Source: Anthoceros angustus (Eukaryota > Streptophyta > Anthocerotopsida > Anthocerotales > Anthocerotaceae). Taken from it: a DNA stretch of 64,000 nt. The notes under the pieces were generated by a model that did no database searches, was not told where the DNA came from, and saw nothing but the letters and a program-made list of their open reading frames with translations. How positions within the stretch are numbered: position 1 is the first letter of the stretch; each line of letters begins with the position of its first letter. Positions 1 to 10,174 of this stretch are shown here, in pieces. The position numbers and the translations under genes are program-made. The stretch is taken from assembly GCA_010909165.1 (NCBI GenBank), contig MU008172.1, positions 620,001 through 684,000 on the forward strand. The letters run 5' to 3'.

Positions 1-2265
1 GACGGGACTCCCTAGAATGAGCTCGAAAGCACGAGAGTCAATGTTATGTAAAGGTAAAAGGTAAAAAGGAGTGTCGGAAAATCGCTGGGAGACGGGATCT
101 AATGCATCTGACAGATCCAATAGGCCTTTTCGAGCAGGGGATCATAATATCGAGATCTTACGTTGTTCTCTTACAAACAGTATTGGTTATGTGCATTTCT
201 GAGAGAATGTGTCCAAGAGAGGGCCAATTAGGGGTGGTCAGGGTGGACTGCAGTTCTAACGGCATTTTAGAACGCCGCCTGCATGAATGCAGCCTTTTCT
301 CTGGCAGTGCCCCTGGAGTGGAGCAGATGTGCCTGATTTCCTGATTTCGGAGTGTGGGCGACGAAGAGGAAGTTTGCAAGTTGGGGCAAAGAAGTGTGAA
401 GCGTACAGCGCAATAGCCAGAAGCAGGGTTCATAATAAACAAGGAGAGGCGTGTGGGGCACCACGCTCCTGGCACACGATCCCTGCAAATGGCAAGTGAG
501 AGTCGGGGCCCGGGATGGATGGATAGCATAAAGTCAAGGGAGGCGCACAAAGCCTATACCGGATTCTCCACGTGGTTGGGAGTTTGTCCTGCGGGATCTG
601 GTGCAGTGAAGGGCCTGCCTGTACTGTGAACTGAATGCTCCTCCTCAAAGCAAGCCAGGCTCACCAGAAGCGGATGAGAAGGAAGCCAGGAAGAAGATGA
701 GGCATCCGGAGACGGAAGGTATCTGATCGCATTGCGCTGAGCTGCTGCCGGTACCGGAGCCGATGTGAAGAGTGCGAACTCGGTCCCACATCCGGCCGAG
801 AATCAAAGCAAAGGAGGGCCACTGGCGTGAATGATATTTTTCCCGGCCTAGCACGATACGAGGCGGCGGGTCCCACAGCTCGCCGGGAAAGGCCAGACGG
901 GACGGGACGGGACGGGGTTGCCGGGTTACGGGGTTCCTTCCTTCCATCCTTCCTTCCATAAGTTCCATGCCGACACGATGCGTCCTCTTCGGCTCCGGAT
1001 GAGAGGTCTCCATCCAGGGGCCAGGGCCAGAAGCCACCTGCCCAACGGCACCTGAAGGGCACCGTGATATTGGTAGCACCTGCTGCCAGCGGTGTCCCAG
1101 GATGCATGATTCCTTCCCCCCGGGCCCTTCTGGGCAGGGGCGAATGGCGTGCTTCTGCTTTCCGCCATGGCTTGCAAGCTAGGGGAACAAAAATGATCTA
1201 GGACATACTTTTACATACCAGGCCGCAAGTTTTGTACGTAGCCTGGCTCATTATCCATCCCGGATTCAACACGTCGTGTGGACGATCAGGGGAAGGATAG
1301 ATGCGCTGGATTCCCCGCCCCACCCACTGCCAGCCTTCTGTTTCTCTCTCTCTTCCTGATACACCACACGTTTGGAAAGACTTGCGAGATATGCGTGCTA
1401 CAGTGGATGCAGGCGTGCGCTTGTTGGAGAGGCCCATGGCATCGCATCGGCTTTGGGCAAGCAATGGCAGCAATTGCAGGCCCAGAGCCCTGCAGCAGCT
1501 CCCACTCCTTTGACCATCTTCTTCGTCTGCCATGTATGTAAATGCGATGCAAGCGTGCTATGTAATTAGTTGACCGTGGCCGCCTGCAAAGATCACCTCC
1601 AGAGCAGGCAGAAAGGGGCCTGGGCCCCCTGGGCTGGGACCCATCTCCAGGCATGGGCCCTGACCCGCTTCTGGGGCTACTTGCACTTGCACTTGTTGTC
1701 TTTCATTGCCCAGCAGGAGCAGGAGCAGGAGCAGCAGCAGGCGATGATGTCACCCTTCCGCTTGTGAGCTACACCTTTTCCCCTTTTAGCTATCTACCAG
1801 GCTACTGTTACCCCAGCCAGCCCCAGACTCCAACGAATCCCGACTCCAACCCGACCTCCCCCAGTCCCACCATTGTGTGTAGCTCTGCCACATCTCCTTG
1901 TCCTGGCCCCTGGCTTCTGGCAACACCTCTGCGACACACACGGAGTGCCATATCAGCTGCAGGCTGCGCTAGCCGGCTCTTCCCCTTGCTTGCTTCCGTC
2001 TTTCCTTCCTTCCTTCTCCCCTTGCCTTGTTGCCCTCCCTTCATCTGGAGCCGGATCATGGCGTCCGGATGAGTCGGCCGAATCGGGCACGCTGATGATG
2101 TGGTGCTAGCACTCCGAGTCATGGGTTTTGCCGCCCCGCCCTTGCTCCGCTTCTGGGTCTGGGAATGCAAGCGTTGCTGTGGCATGTGGTGATATGGGCT
2201 GAAATGCGGCCTTGACGACAATCCGCCTGGATCCGACGGCGTCACTTGTGGGGGGAGGCAGCTAG
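1..2265. other. No gene recognised upstream of the bHLH gene
   Basis: No reading frame here resembles a known protein, and the open frames overlap on both strands without consistent coding character. The stretch holds C/T-rich and GGA-rich simple sequence, including four GGGAC-type runs near 899-917 that could form a G-quadruplex, CCTT repeats near 940-958 and an AGGAGC/AGC microsatellite near 1712-1742. Its 3' part probably contains the promoter and 5' UTR of the bHLH gene, but I see no decisive TATA box. Confidence 0.4.
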
Positions 2266-3649
2266 ATGGCATCCTCCGTCACCAACAGCCGCCACTGGAT
2301 TACCTACTTAGCGGATAATCTGCTAGATTCGGTGGATTGTGAGGAAATCAACCTCAACCCACCGCAGATAGAAGAGTCCAATGTCTTCTGGTGTTCCCCG
2401 GGCGGCAATGGATGCTCCGGATTCGGATGCCAGAATGACTGCTTCAGGTGAGGGTACAGCAGTAGCCCATCCAGGTCTTGCATGGCTGCCATGGGAAGGC
2501 TGGTTTCCTATGTCCTTCTGGGGTGGCAGGTAGCTGTTGGTAGATCAGCTGTGCGCATGACGCTTCTTCACTCTCCCAATGTGTGGCTTCTTCTCCCTGC
2601 AGTGTGGACAATGACTGCTCGGTGGGAGCGGATTCAGACGAAATCTCGGACAAGTTCTGTGCCAGGAAGAGGTCGGTGGTCAGGTCACCCTGCATCCTCT
2701 CCTTCTCTCCACGTCCCCTGCGGCTGCACCTATCTCCTGCATGCGCAACTCAACGTGAACCTGTCTGGTGTGTAGATGCCGGGAGCCCGACAACTGCATT
2801 AACGCGGCTGGAGTGAAAGCATGTCGGGAGAAGATGCGAAGGGACAGGCTTAATGACAGGTCGGTAGCTTCTCAGGTATGCTGTTCAACATGGCTTAGGC
2901 GACAGCATACTGGCCGACTATAAAAGCAAAGCTACTATTGTTGAAGAGCTTGCTTACAGTTGCTGCCATGCTGATTCTCTCAAGCGCAGCTTCCAACTGT
3001 CGTCGTTGTTGTGTTTCTATCTGCCTTTCAGCAGGTTTGTGGAGCTGAGCAAAGTTTTGGATCCCAACAGACCTCCCAAGACCGATAAGTCTGCAATACT
3101 GAACGATACTGTGCGGATAGTGTGTCAGCTCCGAACCGAAGTGAAAGAGTTGAAAACATCAAACGCGCAACTACGAGAGGCCTTGAAGGACTTGAAGGTG
3201 AGCACTTGAACTGCTGCTGCAGCAAGTTGATGGCCAGACGAGGACAAGGACATGCTGCTGCTGTAAACGTGTTTGACATGCTTTTGTGGGAACTGGTGCA
3301 CCAGGAAGAGAAGAATGATCTTAGGGATGAGAAGGTGAGGCTGAAGGTGCACAAGGAGCAACTGGAACTGCAGGTCAGAGCGCTCACTGTCCTACCAGTT
3401 GGGGGCCACTTCGGCATGGGCCATGGTCTCTCCGCCAACATGGTTCATACGGCTGCTGCTGCTGTAGCTGCTTTAGCTGCCCAGACGTTGGCATCTAGTA
3501 AGGGACTGCTGCAAGGAGGAGGTAGCTTCAACCCCGGTTTAATGACCACTCCACAATATTGGATGCCGCCTCCTATCCCTGCCCCAACATCTGCCCCCGA
3601 GAAGCCCGCAGCAGCACAGGACAGTGCAGCTCACCCCCCAGCCTCTTGA
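2266..3649 (+). CDS. bHLH transcription factor, subgroup IVc (ILR3/bHLH34/104/115-like)
   Basis: Five exons join in frame: 2266-2447, 2603-2671, 2776-2859, 3035-3197 and 3305-3649, giving 280 residues. The first ATG opens a short acidic N-terminus. Exons 3-4 carry the cysteine-bearing lead-in, the basic region (ACREKMRRDRLND) and helix-loop-helix with the PPKTDKSAIL loop. Exons 4-5 add a leucine-heptad coiled coil (EKNDLRDEKVRLK). The C-terminus has a PxYWMPPP-like proline-rich end, as in Arabidopsis ILR3 and relatives. Members of this subgroup form heterodimers and regulate iron-deficiency and metal-homeostasis genes; that role is known for the family and inferred here. The subgroup lacks the usual His of the H-E-R motif, as seen here. 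It converges with the pyruvate dehydrogenase gene downstream. Family assignment is secure; orthology to one named member is not. Confidence 0.9.
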
Positions 3650-4383
3650 CAATGCCTTTAACAGTGTCCAGCTTAGTGTCTTCATGGTATGTGGAGATGG
3701 GCTCTCAGGATGTCGGCTGTCGAGGCTAGTTTCTTTTGCATCTGCCAGCAGTGAGTGGGTGGTCGGTCTATTACAGCTCTTGTGCATATGTACCCCAGCA
3801 GGCCTAGAGTGCTGCTGCTGTTTGAGATGATGCTGCTCACGTCCAGGGAGAGCAGATGGTGAGTTCGCCCTGCTCCTTTTTGCTCACAGGAAGCCTGTGA
3901 CGTGTGTCTCCATGTTTATCGCGTAGTCAGCTACCCTAGCTCTCTCCTAAGCCAGTCGTGTCGTGGGTGAGTCTAGTAACTCACTAACATTCTCACAACA
4001 CCTCCAGTCTTGCGAGCAGTTTAATTTTTTCTCATCCCATCTGTAGTAACTTCCTGCTGACCCATTGGGATATGTACTTCAGTCCTTCACCAATCTAATC
4101 CTCCCCTCCTTGAGATGTATCATACAATACAAGGCATGGCCCATGTCCGTCGCAAGACGTGCGAACTTTCTTCTATACTTCTATACTATACTATTATCAT
4201 TTTCCAGTACCTGTACAGCAAAGAGCTCCTTTATCCTCCAGCGAATGGACGGGAAGCTTCTCTGTCTTTCCCAAGTCAGAGATTCTAGTGTGGCTGCCAA
4301 GCCTAGCCACTGTAAAATCCCCCACTGATCCGAGAGAATTTCTAGACTAGCATGCCATGTGAGCAACAGCATTATGCATTTCT
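3650..4383. other. Convergent intergenic region
   Basis: These 734 bases lie between the stop codons of the bHLH gene (+) and pyruvate dehydrogenase E1 alpha copy 1 (-). They should contain both 3' UTRs. I see no further coding exon or repeat. Confidence 0.5.
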
Positions 4384-6283
4384 TCACGCCATCTCCACTT
4401 TTGTTTCATTCCTGTCGCAACCGAAAGTTTGGAGACCAGAGTCGGCTTTGTAAATATTAGCGAACACCTCTCCTTCGTCTGGCTGAGGAGCTTCACGAGC
4501 TCTGGTGGAAGCTTCCTCTACTTCCCGTCGGACTTCCTTGTCCAGATTCTTCAGCTCGTCGGCTGTCGCTACGCACTCCTAACAGCGTGTCCAACCATCA
4601 ACACTACCTCACAGTAAAACTAGTGAGAGTTATTTGACAAGCCTATCGCAAGCCTTTCAGGACAACTTTCTCACCTTGGTGATGACTCTCCGGATGCTTT
4701 CAATAGGATCTCTCTGTTGCCTAATCCCTTGCACTTCAGTCCGAGTGCGGTAGGTACTCCCAGGATCGGACATGCTATGCCCATGATACCTGTACGTGTC
4801 ACACTCTAGAACTATCGGACCCTGCAGCAAAACCAGAGATTGAGCAACTTAGCTGCACCACGATTCTTCAGAAATGCAGGACAAGGACTCTAAACTGGTG
4901 ACAGACTGTAAATCACCTTTCCTGAGAGGCAGAACTCTTTTGCAAACTGTACGGCGTTCTTCACCGCAAACACGTCCATTCCGTCCACCTGCAAAAACAA
5001 GAGTTAGTGCAAGTGCCATTTCATGAATTTCTAGATGTAGAATCCATGTCAGATTCAATGAGTGTCGGTCACCTTCAAACCGGGGAGATAGGGAATCCTA
5101 TCGTAGAACGTTGTCTGTTTGGAAGCTCTCCACTCTGCGGTTCCCATGCCATACTACAGACAAAACTGGTAAGGTGAAGACATAAAGACTGTAAAACGGT
5201 GCAAAACTAGTTTGCAACTACCATCCCCGCAAGAATCCCAACACTCACATGGTTGTTTTCCACCAAAAGAATGAGGGGCAAGTCCCAGAGGGCCGCCATG
5301 TTTGCTGCTTCATAGATTTGGCCCTGCCATTGGAAAAATTCGTTCGCTAGTACCGGCTGGTCGGAGCCAGCTGCTGCGAGAAATGAAAGGCTTCTAAGCC
5401 CATATACAGCACCGACCCTCCTACCTGATTTGCAGCGCCGTCTCCATATATTGCCACAGCCACTTGTTTCTTGTCTTGATACTTGAGAGCAAAGGCAAGT
5501 CCTGCCCCTAGCGGCGCAGTGGTGCCGACAATGCCCCATCCCCCATAGTAGTTATTCTCCTTTTTATACAAATGCATGGAGCCTCCCTTGCCACGGGAGC
5601 ATCCCGTCTGCTTTCCCATAAGTTCCGAAAACGCTTCCTGCCGCAGGGAAACACCACTGTCAGATCACCATCACAAAATCCCAGAGCACATATTTCCCGT
5701 CCACTACGCACACGTATATTGATCAATGGCGTTCAGCTCTTACAAATACGGTTCCTCCCCGGGTGACAAAGATGCCGTGGTCCCGATATGCTGTTATGAC
5801 GGCATCTTGGAACGTGAGAGCCCCCTCCATTCCAACACACACCGCCTCCTGCCCATCGTACAGATGGCAGAATCCTCGAATCTGCTGGCTCTTGAACAGC
5901 TGCGACCATCAGGCAACAAAAATGAGAATCTTGTGAGCCGCCAGGCCCAGGAGATAGGAAATTGTCAGTGCTCTGCTCACGATGTCAGCCGTGATCTCCA
6001 TTCTCCGAATAGTAGCCATCTGGCGGTAGAAGGTGAGGAGCTCCTGAGCAGTGGTGTGCGCCGACTGACGCGGCCCGTCGTCAAGCATGTAGCGCGTGTA
6101 CGGCACTGCTATTGGCACTTCGATCGAGCCAGCCTTCTCTTCCGCCTCCTGGACCTGGGATGCAAAGCGCCCAACTGCAGGAACTGGATGCTGCATGTGG
6201 TTATGGTTGTACCCATGCTTCACCCGAACTCCATGAGCTCCAGCACAAACAGATTTCAGCACAGCAGCAGCTCGGCTCCTCAT
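4384..6283 (-). CDS. Pyruvate dehydrogenase E1 component subunit alpha, mitochondrial (copy 1)
   Basis: Eight exons on the minus strand, in transcription order 5981-6283, 5750-5899, 5425-5637, 5249-5323, 5073-5153, 4917-4988, 4675-4821 and 4384-4578, give 412 residues. All junctions are phase 0. The enzyme decarboxylates pyruvate with thiamine diphosphate and passes the acetyl group to E2 in the mitochondrial matrix. The N-terminus ([11 protein letters not shown], Arg/Ala-rich, few acids) looks like a mitochondrial presequence. The cofactor motif is visible as GDGAANQ (about residues 216-222) through ENNH (about 244-247), and the regulatory phosphorylation loop [10 protein letters not shown] is intact. 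Compared with copy 2, two or three residues are missing after RGGT, where exons 2 and 3 join. Plastid E1 alpha is less likely because sequence and length follow the mitochondrial type. A second, more conventional copy lies at 30.6 kb. Confidence 0.92.
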
Positions 6284-6557
6284 CTTCAGCGTCGAGGCCT
6301 ATGCATCCCAACAGCCTCTCAGGCTCGCAACAGGATCTCAAGATCATGAATCAAGCTCCAGCTGCTCAGCCGTCGTCACGGAAATGTCGCTCCTTCGTTG
6401 GAGGCCAGCCGCGCCAGGTGGAGCGGAGCTAAACCTGCCAAGTGGTGCAGAAGGCCGTACATTTTTATTTTAATTATTTAATACTTAATTACCATAATTA
6501 TTATTATATTTTAATTATTTTATGCGTAATTAAGTAATTCTCATTTTTGCTATGTGA
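6284..6557. other. AT-rich spacer upstream of copy 1
   Basis: This holds the presumed promoter and 5' UTR of the minus-strand pyruvate dehydrogenase gene, then a very AT-rich tract around 6460-6540. No gene is seen. Confidence 0.4.
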
Positions 6558-7167
6558 AATAACATCTTACTACGTAACTAATAAAGAAGTGACAAGTGCA
6601 CGAAAGCTGCAGCACTAAGCTCCGAGTAGCCCGCCGTCAACTCTCTATACCTTCTCTTCATTCACAAAATACACACCTCACCATAGAAATCCTATTAGGT
6701 AGTTGTAGTTTATAAGCCACATTTTAATTCGCTTCAGAACTACAAAAGGTCCTCCATACTGAGGCCTTAGCTTTGAGCTTTGGGGACAATCTTCGTAGTA
6801 GTGGGAAACTCTTCAATTTCACCCACACTTTGTCTCCTACTTGAAACTTTGCGTCTTGCCTATGCTTGTCAGCGAACTTCTTTTGCCTTTCTTATGCTTT
6901 GGCCAAAATCTTCTTGGCAACTTTATGCTTAGCCTTCAACTGTGCTATAGACTCGTGTGGTTTTATAGCTACGGTCTTAACACTTCGGCATTCAACATGG
7001 AAACTGCATCCATAATATTGCTTCATTACCTGCCAACTGAAAAGATGTGTAGTCTGTGGAGCTATGTCTAGTGCCGAAAAGGTGTGTAGCCTGTGGAGCT
7101 ATGTATAGTTCTGTTGTAATAGAACTGTGCATCTTAAAGATTGATTACTTCAGAATTACTAGTCCAT

Positions 7168-7434
7168 CTATACATAGTGTTGGTATTCTTCTTGAATTCT
7201 ATTCACCCTCTTTGTTGATCCATCTGTATCAGAGTGATAAGTTGTGCTTAGATACAATTTCACTCGTAAGCTCTTCATAAGTTGTTGCCAGAATTCTGCA
7301 GTGAATCTAGGATGTGCAATGAATCTGGAATCTGGGATCGATTTTGATTGTGAGTGATAGAGATATCTCTGAGGCAATCCATGTAACACAGAAATATGCT
7401 TCTTGAATAACTGATTATCTCTAGAACCTTTCAA
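7168..7434 (-). pseudogene. Gypsy integrase core fragment
   Basis: An 88-residue open stretch resembles the end of the retroviral-type integrase core of Gypsy elements, with a DPRFTAEFWQ-like motif, and TYHSDTDGSTKRVNR in place of the usual TYHPQTDGQTER. The catalytic Asp in the family's SDRD motif falls in a degraded lead-in. It is too short and mutated to act. Confidence 0.65.
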
Positions 7435-7527
7435 TCTCTCCTTGGTAAGGATGAAGTGTGCTTGCTTGTTGAATTATTGAAGTTCACTACTGTTTTCAAG
7501 CTCTTGCTTGAGAGCTGTTTCTACTCT

Positions 7528-8719
7528 TTATCTCCTAAGCTCTCCACAAGTGTAACAAACTCCTTTTCGAAAACCCATTGTCACTGTTCTTTGAGCTCCT
7601 CGGCCTCTCCTAGCTCTTTGATTTCTTCTACGGAAAGTTTCTATTGGATTGCCTCTTACAACTCCATTTTTGCCAATGTCCTTAACAACTCCTTTGACTA
7701 CACTGCTAAAGCTTCCTCTAGTCCAGACATACCGACCACGAGTATTGCCTCGAAATTTTGTAAAGGAGGTACTTGAATGAAAAGTATTTGGAATGATATC
7801 TGCTGCTGAGATTGCTTCTGCCAAAGTTGTGGGACCATACAGCTCAATTCTCTTGGCAGCCCAATATTTCAAACCAGACATAAAACGATGTAGCTTGTCA
7901 ATCTCACTCATGGTAGTGCAGTGTCTTACAGCTTCACTAAAAGTACTTGCCGACTCAAGCGGGAAGCATTCCAAGGCCCAAATTGCTTCTTGAAGGCTTC
8001 TTTAAAAGATGCCCAATCAGTGATGGTATATACTCAATTGCCTTGGGCAACGTTAGCTACATAACTTCGCCACTAGACTAAGGCAGAACCTTTAAAAAAA
8101 TTTCCGACAGTACCCAAGTTATATACTGTGGCTCAAGATCAGATGAGGCAAGATAAGTTTCCACAGAATAGATCCACAAATCAATAACTTGGAGATCTTT
8201 TTCTCCCTCATACTTATCTGGTGGAGCAAACTTAATCAAACATGACTTTGGTGGCACTTTGAAGATGTTTACCACATTGGGATAGATCTCTCTGTTCTGA
8301 TTGTCCTCGTCTTTACTACCATGGCATGGTGGTATTCGGATTCGGAGGCAAAGAAGAATGGGCTTGCGAATCCGAATCCGAAGTCCATTGATCCGAATCG
8401 GAGACAAAGAAGAATCCGAATGTCATAGTCAATGGGCTATGACGTTCGGATTCTTCTTTGCCTTCTTCCTGGGACTGCCTGTCAGATCTTCTAAAACTTT
8501 TGGAACAACTTGATAGAGAGCTTCAACCATCTGCTTCTTTCTATCTTCCGACTTTTCTCTAGATGTTTTAGCTCCACTTATCTCTATGGATAACAATTTC
8601 TCCTTGTCATGCTGCTCTTCTTCTGATGAAGACTCTTCAACTAGTGAAGGCGGAGGCGGCTGATCGATAAGAGGCCTCTTGAGCATCTTCTTGCACTTCA
8701 AATTGACCATTTTGTGCAC
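7528..8719 (-). pseudogene. Gypsy gag remnant
   Basis: Three minus-strand open stretches (8719-8429, 8407-8078, 7974-7528) make up a broken capsid-nucleocapsid polyprotein. The first is Lys/Glu-rich. The second has capsid-like text (PDKYEGEKDLQVIDLWIYSVE). The third ends in an Arg/Gly-rich tail and the first half of a CCHC knuckle (CYTCGE). The 22-base gap between the first two stretches sits beside the hairpin at 8406-8459, a possible later insertion. Confidence 0.6.
8406..8459. repeat. Near-perfect 23-bp inverted repeat (hairpin)
   Basis: Two 23-base arms, one mismatch apart, flank an 8-base loop within the gag remnant. The core words are GAATCCGAA and TTCGGATTC. The same GAATCCGAAT word is iterated just upstream (8333-8400), so the hairpin is the end of a short pentamer-like repeat cluster. 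Confidence 0.75.
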
Positions 8720-9020
8720 TCCCTGTTCACTTAGAGGAATGGATCACGCTCTGATTTCACAACATAACGCCCCTTTCTACGTAACCAGTAATGAAGCGAG
8801 AAGTATTTGGCTTCCCAACAATTTAGGACCTTGCCAATTCATTCCTGATAAGAGACTTGCACTAACTCTCAGCTCTCTCAACCCAACCTCACGACGCAAC
8901 ACTAGGCTTTAAGTAGCCCGCGGTGATTTGATAACTCGCATACTACCTCCTGAAGGCAGTAATGTGTATTCTGTGCTCGAGACAATACTCTTTATTTACA
9001 AAATATACACTTGAATCTAG

Positions 9021-9488
9021 CTATCTACGCCCAATTGGCTACTCCCCTTGACTTAACAACAAGCTCATTAACTAGGCTCTCCACAGCTCTCACAACACCA
9101 AGCTTGCAGTGTAAAACGCATACCTCTAATCCCTTGCTCTAGCCCTTATGTATTCCGTAGACTCGCCTCAATCAGGCAGCTATTAACCCCGGGAATTCTT
9201 GCACACCACTCATCACTAAAAGTCCTCTTTAGGCAATGCTTCATTAGTGGTTGCGACAATTCCTCTCTAATGAAAGATTGAAGAAGAAGAAGAAAAAAAT
9301 TTTATTTGAGTCCACTAAGGACGGATTTTCGTCATGGGACTTGGTACTTGACAACTTGCATAAGCATGGAATACATCCATTTCTTAAGAGGCAGCTACTT
9401 AAATAGCTTTCTATCTCTTTTAATTTTTAATTTTTTAATCTTATTTCATCAATATCATTCCTTGAGATGCTAATCAATATCAAAGTAT
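9021..9488. other. Repeat-derived spacer
   Basis: No coding exon is seen. The start probably belongs to the upper Gypsy LTR and the rest is AT-rich unique sequence up to the MITE. Confidence 0.35.
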
Positions 9489-9490
9489 TA

Positions 9491-9839
9491 CCGTACCCCA
9501 AGGGGTGATTCGGCATTAATTAATTAAAGTTAGTAAAAGTTGAAAATCTAGAAATTATTATACTTAAAATGTTGAATAGGTAAAAATTTATAAATTTATG
9601 ATGCCAAAAACATGGAAATTAGGGTTTGTGTGGAAAGTTAGGGTCTATTTAGGGGAGGTATATATATATCCATTAGTTTTATATATATACCTATATATTT
9701 TAATAAATATTGAAATTTAATAAAATTATTTTTTGTAAATATTGAAATTTTGAAAAATATAAATATTTATGTTGAACCTTGTTTTTTCAAAAAATAATTA
9801 TTTCGGCATTATCCTGTTGAACCACCCCTTGGGGTACGG
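9491..9839. mobile_element. MITE, copy A (TA-flanked terminal inverted repeats)
   Basis: This 349-bp AT-rich element has no coding capacity. Its ends are inverted repeats (CCGTACCCCAAGGGGTG and its complement), flanked on both sides by TA. A second copy of matching length and sequence lies at 20647-20993 in the opposite orientation. A TA target duplication fits the Tc1/mariner superfamily, although TA could also belong to the repeat end. The terminal sequence is itself nearly palindromic (CCCCAAGGGG). Confidence 0.8.
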
Positions 9840-10174
9840 TACTTGAGATGATTACACCTTGATATTAGCACTGACAGGTGCCGGTACGCACGTATGTACT
9901 AGGTACCTACCCTACCTATGATGAGAGCTTGGGTTCTTGAGACCCGGCAGGCTGGTTAAAGTCATCTATGTACAGATTTACTGCATTAGGGACGTTGGAG
10001 CGCAAACTTCCAAGGGGGTGAAAGCTTTTCAAAGTTGTAGACAAAGGCGGCACAGGATGCGCGCTCGGGGCAGGGCTGCAGTTGAAGTGCAAGGCCGTAT
10101 GCGCCAGTAAACCAATCTCACGACCCATCTCCCGACACCTCACGGCTGCGCTGTTTTACATCTGACTTGGCGTC

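Larger units (their letters stand above)
6558..9020 (-). mobile_element. Degenerate Ty3/Gypsy-like LTR retrotransposon with pol deletion
   Basis: On the minus strand, pieces of a Gypsy-type polyprotein appear in element order. A gag-like region lies at about 8720-7528 and ends in a CYTCGE-type zinc-knuckle start. An integrase core fragment lies at 7434-7168 (FTAEFWQQLMKSL, TYHSDTDGST). An integrase C-terminal fragment lies near 6840-6725 (VGDKVWVKLKS, LSPKLK). Only about 100 bp separates gag from integrase, so protease, reverse transcriptase and RNase H are missing. Stops and frameshifts break every frame. Flanking stretches near 6558-6680 and 8765-9020 share degraded words (CTACGTAAC, AGTAGCCCGC, ACAAAATA-ACAC), consistent with diverged LTRs. 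The minus strand just inside the upper one carries ATCAGAGC, as in a methionine-initiator tRNA primer site. Exact ends are uncertain. Confidence 0.65.

Noticed and set aside
645-1107. Overlapping 144- and 148-codon minus-strand frames upstream of the bHLH gene
   Set aside because: Overlapping frames in GC-rich sequence with no conserved motif or splice context; not supportable as a gene.
8406-8459. Hairpin considered as a transcription terminator
   Set aside because: This is plant nuclear DNA inside a dead retroelement; intrinsic terminators do not apply.
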